Shown: in pieces, positions 25,840-35,293 of the stretch
How the letters are laid out: each line of letters starts with the position of its first letter
Numbering within the stretch: position 1 is the stretch's first letter
Source of the DNA: Gemmatimonas phototrophica
GTDB lineage: Bacteria; Gemmatimonadota; Gemmatimonadetes; Gemmatimonadales; Gemmatimonadaceae
DNA length: 64,000 nucleotides
NCBI RefSeq assembly: GCF_000695095.2
Contig: NZ_CP011454.1
Span: 2,728,001-2,792,000 of the forward strand
Direction: 5' to 3'
The notes under the pieces: generated by a model
Told to the model about the DNA's origin: nothing
Databases searched by the model: none
What the model saw: only the letters and a program-made list of their open reading frames with translations
Position numbers and translations under genes: made by a program

Positions 25840-27021
25840 ATGCCGAAGTTCCGTCCGGCGACCCGGTGGTCGCTGCTGGTCCTTGCTCTGGCCGCCCTTG
25901 GGGCGGCCCAGGCCACGTTACAGGCCGACGCCCGTCAAACAGTACAGGCCCCGAAGTTCGAGGTCGATCCACTGTGGCCCAAGCCTCTGCCGAACCACTG
26001 GATTCTTGGCTCGGTCATTGGCGTGGGCATCGACAGTCGCGACCATGTGTTCATCATTCATCGCGGCGACTCCACGCTCAACCAGCGGACGGAAGCCGGC
26101 GCGAACGCCACGCCACCCATTGCCGAATGCTGCCGGTCAGCCCCGCCCATCCTGGAGTTTGATCCGGACGGCAACTTGGTGAAAGCATGGGGTGGCCCCG
26201 GCGCCGGGTACGACTGGCCCTCGTCCAATCACGGCGTAGCCATCGACGACAACGACAACGTGTGGATTGGCGGCAACGGCGCCATGGACTCACAGATTCT
26301 CAAGTTCTCGCACGACGGCAAGTTCATCGCGCAGTACGGCGCTCCCAAGCAGGCCGCCAACAGCAACGACACGTCCCACTTTGGCCGGGTGGCCAAGATC
26401 ACCTTTGATGCCAAGGCCGGCGAGGCCTACGTAGCTGACGGCTACGGCAACAAGCGCGTGGCCGTCATTGATGCCAGCACCGGGAGCATCAAGCGCTACT
26501 GGGGGGCCTACGGCAACAAGCCGGATGACGCCCGGATGCCTCCGTACGATGCGTCGGCGCCACTGGCCCAGCAGTTCCGGAATCCGGTGCACTGCGCCGA
26601 ACCCACCAGCGACGGCCTGGTGTATGTGTGTGACCGTCCGAACGACCGCATCCAGGTCTTTCAGAAGGACGGCAAGTTCGTGAAGGAAGTGCGCGTGGCC
26701 AAGGAAACGCGCGGCGACGGCTCGGTGTGGGACATTGCCTTCTCGCGCGACCCGCAGCAGAAGTACCTGTACCTGGCTGACGGCAAGAACGAGCGCGTGT
26801 ACGTCATGGATCGCCAGTCGCTGGAAATTCTCACGTGGTTTGGCGACGGCGGTCGGCAACCCGGCCAGTTCTTTGCCGTGCACAGCATTGCCAGCGACTC
26901 CAAGGGCAACGTGTACACCACGGAGACGTACGAGGGCAAGCGCGTGCAGAAGTTCCGCTACAAAGGCATTGGCACGGTGCCGCGAGGCAACCAGGGCGTG
27001 GTGTGGCCCACCGGCAAGTAA
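25840..27021 (+). CDS. Exported NHL/peptidyl-hydroxyglycine lyase-like propeller protein
   Basis: A 393-residue secreted propeller. After the signal peptide (RWSLLVLALAALGAAQATLQADA) comes FEVDPLWPKPLPNHWILGSV, typical of a large group of bacterial six-bladed propellers annotated near peptidylglycine monooxygenase. Blades show DNDNVWIGGNG, AYVADGYGNKRV, VYVCDRPNDRIQVF and YLYLADGKNERVYV. A Cys pair occurs in AECCRSAP. Enzyme activity is unproven. The start is ATG 25840; the frame is open upstream but overlaps the divergent HupE gene. A strong intrinsic terminator follows at 27041. Confidence 0.83.
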   Translation: MPKFRPATRWSLLVLALAALGAAQATLQADARQTVQAPKFEVDPLWPKPLPNHWILGSVIGVGIDSRDHVFIIHRGDSTLNQRTEAGANATPPIAECCRSAPPILEFDPDGNLVKAWGGPGAGYDWPSSNHGVAIDDNDNVWIGGNGAMDSQILKFSHDGKFIAQYGAPKQAANSNDTSHFGRVAKITFDAKAGEAYVADGYGNKRVAVIDASTGSIKRYWGAYGNKPDDARMPPYDASAPLAQQFRNPVHCAEPTSDGLVYVCDRPNDRIQVFQKDGKFVKEVRVAKETRGDGSVWDIAFSRDPQQKYLYLADGKNERVYVMDRQSLEILTWFGDGGRQPGQFFAVHSIASDSKGNVYTTETYEGKRVQKFRYKGIGTVPRGNQGVVWPTGK

Positions 27022-27040
27022 TCACCCGGTCTGAAACAGA

Positions 27041-27079
27041 AGCGGGCGGGCGCGAAACATCGCGTCCGCCCGCTTTTTT
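27041..27079 (+). terminator. Rho-independent terminator
   Basis: AGCGGGCGGGCGCG, loop AAACAT, then CGCGTCCGCCCGCT followed by a run of T. It lies 20 bases after the stop of the propeller gene. This is the clearest intrinsic terminator in the window. Confidence 0.9.
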
Positions 27080-27107
27080 GCGGCGAATGAGCGGCTGCTC
27101 CGTGAGC

Positions 27108-27581
27108 TCAGGGAATGACGCCCTGACATTCGATTTCCACCTTGGCGTTCGGCACGACGAGAGCGGCCACGACAACCGTGGAACGCGCCGGCGGATTGCT
27201 GGGGAAGAACTTGGTATAGGCCGAATTCATTCCCTGGAAGTCCTTCACGTCGGTCAGAAACACGGTGCACTTGGTGGCCGCCGCGGCGAGCGTGGTTCCA
27301 GCCGCCTTGAACACCTTTTCGGTGTTCTCAAGCGAACGCGTGGTCTGGCCGGCGATCGTGGTGTCTGTGGGGCTGGTGCCCAACTGGCCGGAGGCCCACA
27401 GCATGTTGCCCACCCGGATACCGGGGGTCAGGGTCGCACTGATGCGCTGCCCCTCACCAACAACGGGCTGACGCCCGCCAGCCGCTTGCGCGGAGAGCGG
27501 CGCCGCTGCGAGGATTGAACAAGCCATTGCAACGACCGCCATCTTGGTGGTCGTCAGGGTGGAAAGGCGCAAAGACCGCAT
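27108..27581 (-). CDS. Exported RidA/YjgF family protein
   Basis: RidA-fold protein of 157 residues with an N-terminal signal peptide (MAVVAMACSILAAAPLSAQA). Cytoplasmic RidA deaminates reactive enamine intermediates, but exported relatives have no established role. The mature domain contains GNMLWASGQLGTSP, QTTRSLENTEKVFKAAGTTL, KCTVFLTDVKDF, and NPPARSTVVVAALVVPNAKVEIECQG. The Arg of PPARSTV corresponds to the usual substrate-binding Arg. A consensus GGAGG lies 7 bases before the ATG at 27581, firmly fixing the start. It diverges from the small zinc-ribbon gene by 57 bases. Confidence 0.88.
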   Translation of the reverse strand: MRSLRLSTLTTTKMAVVAMACSILAAAPLSAQAAGGRQPVVGEGQRISATLTPGIRVGNMLWASGQLGTSPTDTTIAGQTTRSLENTEKVFKAAGTTLAAAATKCTVFLTDVKDFQGMNSAYTKFFPSNPPARSTVVVAALVVPNAKVEIECQGVIP

Positions 27582-27638
27582 CGGATTGCCTCCGGGACGT
27601 GCGAAGTGGTTGGGGACATTCAGGGAGAGACGGCCAAT

Positions 27639-27884
27639 ATGCCGATGTTCGACTTCGTCTGCACAGGGTGCCAGCACGCTTTTGAATCGCTGGTGCGTGG
27701 TAGCTCCGTACCCGCCTGCCCGGCCTGCGGTAGCACCGCGCTGGAAAAGCAGATGGCGCTGCCCGCCATCAAGACCTCCGGCACCCAGGCCAAGGCGCTG
27801 CAGGCGGCCAAACGCCGGGATAAAGCGCAAGGCGCCGAGCGTATGCACGCCCAGCGCCAGTACGAACTGAACCACGACGACTGA
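27639..27884 (+). CDS. FmdB-type zinc ribbon protein
   Basis: An 81-residue protein with the FmdB/CxxC zinc-ribbon domain: MPMFDFVCTGCQHAFESLV then CPACGSTALEKQMALP. Four Cys in two CxxC pairs would bind one zinc. The C-terminal 40 residues are basic and helical. FmdB-family proteins are often called regulators, but their function is unsettled. An ATG 11 codons earlier is in frame but leads into sequence without family match. It ends 6 bases from the convergent ankyrin gene. Confidence 0.85.
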   Translation: MPMFDFVCTGCQHAFESLVRGSSVPACPACGSTALEKQMALPAIKTSGTQAKALQAAKRRDKAQGAERMHAQRQYELNHDD

Positions 27885-27890
27885 ATCCGG

Positions 27891-29819
27891 TCAGCAGCTG
27901 CGGCACTTGTTGGAGTTCTTCGACCCCAACTTCACCAGCAGCTCCACAGTCTCGAGGAATGGCGTAATGCGCTGCACCGGGCCGTTCGCCATATCGGCGG
28001 TGGTCTGCCCACGACGACTGACGGCCTTGATGTCGGTGCCCTTCCCCACGAGATACTGAATGAGCTCGTTGTCTCCGCGCGCCGCGGCGTGATGCAACGG
28101 GTTGTACCCGTTGTGGTCGCGGGCGTTCGGGTCGGCCTTGAGCTCTTCAATGAGGTACTTCACCGCAGGGAGCCAGGCGTCAGGCGCATGGCGGTGCGAG
28201 TTGGCGGCAAAGCCCTCGCCGTATCCCACTCCAGAGGCGGCGTGAATGGGGTATACCCCGGGGCCTCCGTCGGGAATGGGCGGCAGCCCTGACGGATCGG
28301 CACCACCGGCCGCTCCTTCTTCCGGCGCGTCATCGCCCGGCAACCGGCCCAACGGCTTGATGGTGGGCACGGTAGGGTCGGCCTTGTACTGCACCAGCAA
28401 CTTCATGGCCGGCACATCCAGCCCGTACGCCGCACGCCAGAAAGGTGTGGCGCCCACGGTGTTCACGCCCAGCAGGTCGAAATTGTACGACATGAACCAG
28501 AGATGCTTCTTGAGCCGCACGTTGGGATCGGCGCCGGCCTTGAGCATCATCTCCATCAATTCGATGTGCGAGATACGCTGCTGCATCTGCGCCGTCGGCT
28601 GCGGGTACAGCGACTTGGGCGCCCACTGCGTGTTGATCACCGCGTAGAGCGGTGTGGCGCCAGCATCGCTGGCCAGCTTCACGTCAGCACCCTTGTCCAC
28701 CAGCAGCTTGGCCAAGTCAAAGCGACCATTCACCGCCGCCATGAGCAGCGGCGACGTGTGATCGCCTTCGCTCACGTGATTGATGTTGGCACCAGCAGCC
28801 AGCAGGCGTTCCACGGCATCCACGTGCCCTTCACGCACGGCAAACAGCAGCGGCGTGAGGCCACCCTTGTTGCCAATGAGCTCACCGTACGACGGGCCAC
28901 GCTGCTGGAATCCGGTTTGCGGACGCGCTGAATCACCCGTGGCGCGGGGAGCGCCGGCGGCAGCGCCCGTGGGTGCGGCGGGGCGGGCGGGGGCCGCCGC
29001 CGAAACAGCGGCCGGTACGGCAGCCACAGGAGCCGCCGCTGGACGAACTGGTACCACCGGAGCAGGTGCCCCCGCTCCGGGCGAAGACGCGGTAATGGGC
29101 AGGTTTGGCGTCACCGTGCTGGGCGCCAATGGCGACTCGGCGCTCTTGAGCGCCGCCACCCGACGGCTACGCGCGACGAGTACGGTGCGGATCTCGCGTT
29201 CCTGCTTCGGAATATCGTCGATCTTTGAGGCCGCTTCGAGACCAGCCCCCGCCTTGATCAAAGCATCGAGTGCTGCCACGCGGTTATACGCCGCCGCCCA
29301 CATCAGTGGCGTTTGCCCCCAGGCCGTTTCACGGACGTCCACCGGGACGCCCTTGCCCAACAGCACCTGTACCGTTTCGGCATTGCCGTTCCCCGCGGCA
29401 AAATGCAGTGCCGTTGCGCCGCCCGTGCTGGTGACGGCCAGCCCGCTCGCACCGTGCTCGAGCAAGAGCTTGACCAGCGCGGCTCGCCCTTCACGCGCCG
29501 CGAGATGCAGCGGTGTGTAATTGCCATTGCGCGTCACGGCATCCACGCGGGCGCCGGCATATACCAGCACCTTTGCCGACGTGAGATCGCCCCGCTGTGA
29601 TGCCCAGTGCAACGCCGACATACCATCGGGTTGCGACGCGTTCACATCGGCGCCTTGTTTGATCAACACGCGCACCTTGGCCGTATCCCCGCGCATCACC
29701 GCGTCGGCCAACGGCGCCTCCGTGGGATTGGAGCGCGCAGCAGTGAGCAGCAACGCGGCCGAGCACATCGCCACGCCCGCCAGCAGGCGCCAGCGCCCCC
29801 CCGTTCGAACGTTACGCAT
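27891..29819 (-). CDS. Exported ankyrin-repeat protein
   Basis: A 642-residue ankyrin protein with an N-terminal signal or anchor (LLAGVAMCSAALLLTAARS). About four to five ankyrin repeats occupy residues 35-195 (DGMSALHWASQRGDLTSAKV, NYTPLHLAAREGRAALVKLL, GATALHFAAGNGNAETVQVL). A low-complexity Ala/Pro linker of about 80 residues follows. A second array from about residue 315 to the end has GLTPLLFAVREGHVDAVERL and NGYNPLHHAAARGDNELIQY. It ends in a Cys pair (KCRSC). The gene overlaps the DUF1552 gene by 8 bases, as the third gene of a DUF1592/DUF1552/ankyrin operon. It is likely periplasmic and scaffold-like; partners are not known. Confidence 0.86.
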   Translation of the reverse strand: MRNVRTGGRWRLLAGVAMCSAALLLTAARSNPTEAPLADAVMRGDTAKVRVLIKQGADVNASQPDGMSALHWASQRGDLTSAKVLVYAGARVDAVTRNGNYTPLHLAAREGRAALVKLLLEHGASGLAVTSTGGATALHFAAGNGNAETVQVLLGKGVPVDVRETAWGQTPLMWAAAYNRVAALDALIKAGAGLEAASKIDDIPKQEREIRTVLVARSRRVAALKSAESPLAPSTVTPNLPITASSPGAGAPAPVVPVRPAAAPVAAVPAAVSAAAPARPAAPTGAAAGAPRATGDSARPQTGFQQRGPSYGELIGNKGGLTPLLFAVREGHVDAVERLLAAGANINHVSEGDHTSPLLMAAVNGRFDLAKLLVDKGADVKLASDAGATPLYAVINTQWAPKSLYPQPTAQMQQRISHIELMEMMLKAGADPNVRLKKHLWFMSYNFDLLGVNTVGATPFWRAAYGLDVPAMKLLVQYKADPTVPTIKPLGRLPGDDAPEEGAAGGADPSGLPPIPDGGPGVYPIHAASGVGYGEGFAANSHRHAPDAWLPAVKYLIEELKADPNARDHNGYNPLHHAAARGDNELIQYLVGKGTDIKAVSRRGQTTADMANGPVQRITPFLETVELLVKLGSKNSNKCRSC

Positions 29820-31200
29820 GAGCGCTCAGGTTGAGGGTCCCGTTGCTGTCGCCGAAGGTGGTCATGTCATCCAATCCCAGCGTGTGCATCATGCTGAGCA
29901 TCGCGTTCGCCATGGGCGTGCCATCCGGCGCCTTGATGTGCACGTTGCCCGCCAAACGGTTCTCGGCCTTGCCCAGCACAATGAGCGGGCAGCGGCGGTG
30001 GTTGTGCAGGTTGGAGTCACCCATGGGCGAACCATAGATGATCATCGTCTTGTCCAGCATGTTGCTGTCCCCTTCCTGAATGCTCTTCAGCTTGTCCAGG
30101 AAGTACGGCAGCATGGAGACGTGATACTTGTTGATCATGTGGAAGTCGCGCACGCCGCGTTCGGTGCCGCCGTGGTGCGACGCCGGATGGAACGGCTTGT
30201 CCGTGCCGCTCTCCGGGTACGTCCGGCTCGATCCGTCGCGACCCATCTTGAACGAGAAGACGCGCGTGATGTCGGCGGCGAACGCCAGCGCCTGAATGTC
30301 GAACATGAGCTTCACATGCTCGGCAAACGAATCGGGCACACCGGCCGGCGCCTCGGGCATCTCGCGCACTTCACCGCTCATGTTACGCGCTTCCACCCGC
30401 TGAATACGACGCTCCACTTCACGGATGTCCGTGAGGTAGCGATCGAGGCGTACCTTGTCCTCGGGGCCAAGCATCGACTTCATGGTGGACATTTCGCCCG
30501 ACACGAAGTCCAGAATGCTGCGCCGCGTCCGACGACGTTCGGCGCGCTCGGCGCTGGTGCCGCCCACGCCGAACAGCTTCTCGAAGGCCACGCGCGGGTC
30601 ACGGATAACCGGCAACGGCTCCGACGGCGACGCCCAGCTGATGGAGTCGGTGTACACGCAGGCATAGCCGTACGCGCAGCCGCCGGCCTGGTCCACGTTC
30701 TCAATGCACAGCTGCATGGACGGAATGGGCGTCTCCTGCCCGAACCGCCGCGCGTACATCTGATCGAGTGACGTTCCCACCTTCACATCCGAGCCTTCCG
30801 TCTGCTTGGGATGCATGTGCGTCAGGAACGTGGCGCTCGACCGGAAATGGTCACCGCCAATTTCGTTGGGCGACGTGGGCTCGGCCTCACGCACATCGGT
30901 GTTGCTGATGATCGTGAGGTAGTTGCGATACTGTTCCAGCGAGGTGAGCGCCGTGGGCGAGAGATCAAACTGATTTCCCGTGGCCGCGGGCGACCACATG
31001 TTCATCTTGGCGCCCCACTCGTTACAGCCAGCGGCGCCGTGCACCATTTCAATGGCCACCAGGCGCGGGGCCAGCTTGGCCGCCCCAAAGGCGCCACGTC
31101 CCGTGGGAATCATGGCGTCGAGGTACGGCAGGGCAATCGTTGCGCTCATTCCCTGAAGGAAGTGACGGCGCGGCATGGCCTTTCCGGTCAAGAAATACAT
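29812..31200 (-). CDS. DUF1552 protein with Tat-like signal
   Basis: A 462-residue DUF1552 protein. These are exported proteins, distantly related to DUF1501/sulfatase-like folds, almost always paired with DUF1592 cytochromes; function unknown. The N-terminus MPRRHFLQGMSATIALPYLDAM resembles a twin-arginine signal (RRHFLQG). Characteristic stretches are MVHGAAGCNEWGA, GGDHFRSSATFLTHMHPKQT, SIQLCIE-like SMQLCIENVD, and PASHHGGTERGVRDFHMINKYH. It lies 33 bases after the DUF1592 gene and overlaps the ankyrin gene. The pairing suggests a secreted oxidative or hydrolytic complex of planctomycete type; this is inference. Confidence 0.88.
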   Translation of the reverse strand: MYFLTGKAMPRRHFLQGMSATIALPYLDAMIPTGRGAFGAAKLAPRLVAIEMVHGAAGCNEWGAKMNMWSPAATGNQFDLSPTALTSLEQYRNYLTIISNTDVREAEPTSPNEIGGDHFRSSATFLTHMHPKQTEGSDVKVGTSLDQMYARRFGQETPIPSMQLCIENVDQAGGCAYGYACVYTDSISWASPSEPLPVIRDPRVAFEKLFGVGGTSAERAERRRTRRSILDFVSGEMSTMKSMLGPEDKVRLDRYLTDIREVERRIQRVEARNMSGEVREMPEAPAGVPDSFAEHVKLMFDIQALAFAADITRVFSFKMGRDGSSRTYPESGTDKPFHPASHHGGTERGVRDFHMINKYHVSMLPYFLDKLKSIQEGDSNMLDKTMIIYGSPMGDSNLHNHRRCPLIVLGKAENRLAGNVHIKAPDGTPMANAMLSMMHTLGLDDMTTFGDSNGTLNLSAHA

Positions 31201-31233
31201 CGGTCGGTCTCCGGGTCGTGAAGTATCAGGGAA

Positions 31234-33828
31234 TCAGCGGCTCCGGCCGGCGGCCGGAACAGAAGTGGAAGGCGAAGCAGTGGACGGAGCAGCCTGAGCG
31301 ATCACTTTGCGCATACGGAACGCATCGCTCTTGACCACGCCGACAATGAAGTCGTTGAGCTTGTAGTTGCCGGGGCGCGCGGCCGCTTCAATGCGGCGCA
31401 CCGTGGGCGCATCATACCACTCCACACGACGGCCGAGTGCATAGGCCATGAGGTTCTGCGTGAAGGAGCGCATGAGCGGCACGGGCCGCTTCAGCATGGC
31501 CTGCTGCAGTTCGGCCGGGCTGGTGATCTTGGTGCCATCGTAATAGTCGCCGCGCGTGTCGAGCGGCGCGCCATTCTCGCGAATGCGCCAACGCCCCATG
31601 ACGTCGAAGTTGTCGAGCGCGAGGCCAATGGGATCGATGAACTGATGGCACGACTTGCAGGTGGCGTTGGCGCGGTGAATCTCCATGCGCTCGCGCGTGG
31701 TCAGCAGCCGGCCTTCCTTGGCGCCCTCGGTCTTTTCGAGATCCGGGACATTGGGCGGCGGCGGCGGTGGCGGTGAGCCCATGAGCACTTCCATCACCCA
31801 CTTGCCACGCAACACCGGCGACGTGCGATTCGCGACGGAGGTGAGCGTGAGCATGCTGCCGTGTCCGAAGATGCCACTGCGCGGCGAACCGGCCGGATAA
31901 TTCACCCGACGGAACTGCGTGCCCACCACACCGGGAATGTCGTAGTGGTTGGCCAACGCCTCGTTCACGTAGGTGTAGTTCGCCGTGAACAGATCGAGCA
32001 TGCTGCGATTTTCCCGCACCAGGTTATAGAAGAACAGTTCCGTTTCCCGGCGCATATCAATGGCCAGCTGCTCGCGGAAATCGGGGAACTGGTTGGCATC
32101 GGGATGCACCAATTCGATATCCTGCAAGCGCAACCACTGCGACGCGAAGCGGGTGGCCAGTGCCTCGCTGCGCGGGTCGGCCAGCATGCGCTTGGTCTGC
32201 TGCACGAGCACCGTGGTATCGTTCAACCGGCCGTTGCGCCCAAGCGCCACCAGCTGCGAATCGGGCGGTGCCCCCCACAGGAAGAACGACAGGCGCGACG
32301 CGAGATCGACGCCGCTCACCGCCACGCGCCCCTTGGCCGCCGTGGGGATTTCTTCAATGCGGAAGATGAAGTGCGGGCTGGACAGCAGCGCCTCTAGCGC
32401 CGTACGAATACCCAGCTCAAACCCGCCTTCCTTGGCCCCTTCATCGTAGAACGCCAGCAATCCCTTGAGATCGTTGGCCTGCATGGGACGCCGATAGGCC
32501 TGCGCTCCAATGCGATTGAGAATGCGCTCGGCGCATGGACGGGCCTCGGCCGCCGACATGGGACGGCAGCTGAAGATGCGACGGCGGCTGGGCGTATCGG
32601 AAACACCGGTGGGGTTGTACGGCCCCGTCACGGCGAAGTTCTGAATGTGCGCCTGCACCGTGATTCCTGCCTGCGCACCGATCTGCGTGTCGGCAATGCT
32701 GTGGCCAAGCGGCGTGATGTTGTCGTTGACCGGGCCTTCAAACGTGCGCAGGAAGGTGGCCGTGATGCGCTGCGGACCGGCACGAATGGGAATGGGCTTG
32801 GTCTTGATTTCCATGCCCTGCGGATCGGACTGCGACATGCCGCGATCCACTTCGAGAATCGCCGCCCGCTCACCGTTCACCGACACTTCGATTTTTTCGT
32901 CGAAGGGCGCGGTGCTCGCAAACAGCTGTCCCGTGGGAATGGCGTGCAGCGTGACCGTGAACACGTACTCGCCATCGGCGGGGAACGTGTGCGTCACCGA
33001 CGACCCACCGCGCGTCCCCATGGGGGCGCCTTCCACCTGATCCAGCTGCGAGGCAAGACGGGCAATCTTGTACGTGCTGGTGGACACGCTGGCCTTGGGA
33101 TCACCCACCGCAAGCCGGCTGATTTCGCTGGCCGCGTCGAGGTACGAATCGAGCAGCGTGGCCGAGGGCATCTGCACGTCGGCAATGTTGTCGAAGTTGG
33201 CGCTCTTGGTGTCGAGCGGCAGCCACGATTCCGACTTGATGTCGAGCGAGAGCACGTCCCTGATGGCGCGTTCGTACTCGGCCCGATTGAGACGCTGGAA
33301 CGTGCGGACGCCGGGGTTCGGGTCAGCGGCATACCGCGCATCCATGGTGCGCTCCAGCGTTTCGAGCAACACCTGCAGCGTGTCTCCGCCTGGCTTGGCA
33401 CGCCCCGGCGGCGGCATCATGCCGGTACGGAGCTTGTTGATCATCTTCTCTGCCACTTCGGGTGCGACCTGCCCAATGGTGGCGAGATTGAACTGCTGCA
33501 GCGACAGGTTGCCCTGCTTGCGTTGGTCGCTGTGGCAGCCGGCACACGTTTTCTTCACCACGTCACCCAATGCGGCCGACGTCATGGTGGTCGTGGCCGG
33601 CTTGATGACCGGGTGCCCGGCACGGCGGCTGGCACGAGTGGTGGAGGCGCGCAATGGATCAGTGGCGTCATCCACGAAAGAGAGATCGTATGTCTTGTCA
33701 TACGAAGCCGGCGTCGTTGCCGTGAGCGCGCGCTCAGCGGTTGGCGACACGTTCACGGGTGAACGTTCGGCCGACGCGATCGCAAGCAAGGCGAGACAAC
33801 CAGTACCAGCAGCTACCAACGACTTCAT
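31234..33828 (-). CDS. DUF1592/planctomycete-type cytochrome c protein
   Basis: An 864-residue exported protein with the domain set DUF1587, DUF1595, DUF1592, DUF1588, DUF1585 behind an N-terminal cytochrome. A signal peptide (LVAAGTGCLALLAIASAERS) is followed by a haem motif CAGCH near residue 95. DUF1587 is marked by RLNRAEYERAIRDVL, DUF1595/1592 by RRIFSCRP and LASRLSFFLWGAPPD, DUF1588 by GSPRSGIFGHGSMLTLTS and CKSCHQFIDPIGLALDNFD. The last contains a second CxxCH (CKSCH), so two haems are likely. DUF1585 forms the C-terminus. It is the first gene of an operon with DUF1552 and ankyrin genes, and diverges from the HpcH-like gene over 279 bases. Confidence 0.9.
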   Translation of the reverse strand: MKSLVAAGTGCLALLAIASAERSPVNVSPTAERALTATTPASYDKTYDLSFVDDATDPLRASTTRASRRAGHPVIKPATTTMTSAALGDVVKKTCAGCHSDQRKQGNLSLQQFNLATIGQVAPEVAEKMINKLRTGMMPPPGRAKPGGDTLQVLLETLERTMDARYAADPNPGVRTFQRLNRAEYERAIRDVLSLDIKSESWLPLDTKSANFDNIADVQMPSATLLDSYLDAASEISRLAVGDPKASVSTSTYKIARLASQLDQVEGAPMGTRGGSSVTHTFPADGEYVFTVTLHAIPTGQLFASTAPFDEKIEVSVNGERAAILEVDRGMSQSDPQGMEIKTKPIPIRAGPQRITATFLRTFEGPVNDNITPLGHSIADTQIGAQAGITVQAHIQNFAVTGPYNPTGVSDTPSRRRIFSCRPMSAAEARPCAERILNRIGAQAYRRPMQANDLKGLLAFYDEGAKEGGFELGIRTALEALLSSPHFIFRIEEIPTAAKGRVAVSGVDLASRLSFFLWGAPPDSQLVALGRNGRLNDTTVLVQQTKRMLADPRSEALATRFASQWLRLQDIELVHPDANQFPDFREQLAIDMRRETELFFYNLVRENRSMLDLFTANYTYVNEALANHYDIPGVVGTQFRRVNYPAGSPRSGIFGHGSMLTLTSVANRTSPVLRGKWVMEVLMGSPPPPPPPNVPDLEKTEGAKEGRLLTTRERMEIHRANATCKSCHQFIDPIGLALDNFDVMGRWRIRENGAPLDTRGDYYDGTKITSPAELQQAMLKRPVPLMRSFTQNLMAYALGRRVEWYDAPTVRRIEAAARPGNYKLNDFIVGVVKSDAFRMRKVIAQAAPSTASPSTSVPAAGRSR

Positions 33829-34107
33829 CCCCGGGCCTCCAGGCGCAGTCGGGTGTGGTCGGGTGGGGTACGCAGGAAGGGTCGCGTCCCCGGAACAGCG
33901 TGATGTAGAATTACGTGTAAGATCGTTGAAGCGTTCGGTTTACGGAACACCTAACCGGTCACCGTGCTACCACGGAGGCCGGTTCAGCGCTTCCGTCCGG
34001 CTGGCCGTTGCCCACTGTACAGACGATCGACCCCGCCCCGGGCATCCCCGCTCCGACCATGCGGTGCACCTCCTTTCCCGCCTCCCCACCCCACCTCGGA
34101 GGATTCT

Positions 34108-35091
34108 GTGAGATCCAGCTGGATGAAGTATGCCACGGCTGCCCTGGCCCTTGGCGTGTTCCCCTCGGCGCCGGCATACGCGCAGCAACGGCTCAACCCT
34201 GTCATTGATCTGGTCGCCGCCGGGAAGCCGGTTTTTGGTCTGTACGCCCCCGCCAACCGGCGCGCGCGGCCCGGCCAACCGGCCATCCCGGCGGACTCTC
34301 TCAAGAGCATGGCGCAGCTGGCTGGCGAGGCGCTCGCCTACAAGAAGCTCGATTACGTCTTCGAAGGCACGATGGAGTACAACTTCGACCAGTCGTTCCC
34401 GCCGTTCGCGGAGTTCGCCAAGGCGATGGACGCCGGCGGCGCGCTGACGAAGGGCAAAGGCGGTCGCTTTACCCATCCGTTGTTCGTGAAGACCGGGGAA
34501 ATCGCCCCCGACCCTGACCTGGCCACTGCCCGCATTGGCAAGCAGCTCAACGAAGGCGTGAGCGGGATTGTGTTTGTGGACGTGCTCAACGCCGCGGAGC
34601 TCAAGCAAGGCATCGCGGCATTGCGCTTCAAGTCCAAGGGCGGTACCCGCTCCGACGACGTGGGCAGCGCGCCGGCACGATGGGGGATGAGCGAAAAGGA
34701 GTACAAGGAGCGCGCCGACCTGTGGCCGCTGAACCCCAAGGGCGAACTGCTCACCTTCACCATTGTGGAGAGCAAGGAAGGGTTGTCGCACATCCGGGAA
34801 ATTGCCGCGGTGCCGGGCGTTGGTGTGCTCTTCCCCGGTGCAGGTACGCTTCGCGGTGTGTTTTCCACGACAGACGCGAGTGGTCAGCGCAAGTTTGACG
34901 AAGCGGCTTGGGAAGCGGCCATTCAGTCGGTGTTGGCGGCCTGCAAGGAATTCAAGGTGCCCTGTGGCTATCCGGCGGGTGCACCGGACATTGAGAAGCG
35001 CATGAAGGAAGGGTTCAGCGTGTTCGTGATTGGCTGGGGTGAGCAGGGCTTCAAGGCCGTAGACCTCGGTCGCGCGGCGAGCGGGCGCTAA
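34108..35091 (+). CDS. Exported HpcH/HpaI aldolase-fold protein
   Basis: A 327-residue protein with similarity to the HpcH/HpaI aldolase/citrate lyase beta family (NPVIDLVAAGKPVFGLYAP opening, LDYVFEGTMEYNFD, IREIAAVPGVGVLFPGAGTL). The usual family members are cytoplasmic class II aldolases. This one has an N-terminal signal peptide (KYATAALALGVFPSAPAYAQ), so it should act outside the cytoplasm. The EFKVPCGYPAGAP segment near the end matches the family's last strand. A consensus GGAGG lies 5 bases before the GTG at 34108, deciding that start over the ATG at 34123. Catalytic metal ligands could not be assigned with confidence. Confidence 0.75.
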   Translation: MRSSWMKYATAALALGVFPSAPAYAQQRLNPVIDLVAAGKPVFGLYAPANRRARPGQPAIPADSLKSMAQLAGEALAYKKLDYVFEGTMEYNFDQSFPPFAEFAKAMDAGGALTKGKGGRFTHPLFVKTGEIAPDPDLATARIGKQLNEGVSGIVFVDVLNAAELKQGIAALRFKSKGGTRSDDVGSAPARWGMSEKEYKERADLWPLNPKGELLTFTIVESKEGLSHIREIAAVPGVGVLFPGAGTLRGVFSTTDASGQRKFDEAAWEAAIQSVLAACKEFKVPCGYPAGAPDIEKRMKEGFSVFVIGWGEQGFKAVDLGRAASGR

Positions 35092-35293
35092 GGCTCGGCG
35101 ACTCGGCCCAACCGCAACCCCCGGCGCGTCGCGCCACTTCGGGGTGGCCGTGCGCCTAGGCTCGCAGGGCTCGCCGGCGTTATCCCCTCAGACGCGCGGT
35201 GCGCCGGGTGTTCCGGCCGGGCCTGGCACGGCTGGTTGACGCGGGAGTCGACGGCCGATCCTTCTCGCATGCCACGCATGAACAACGCGCAAA

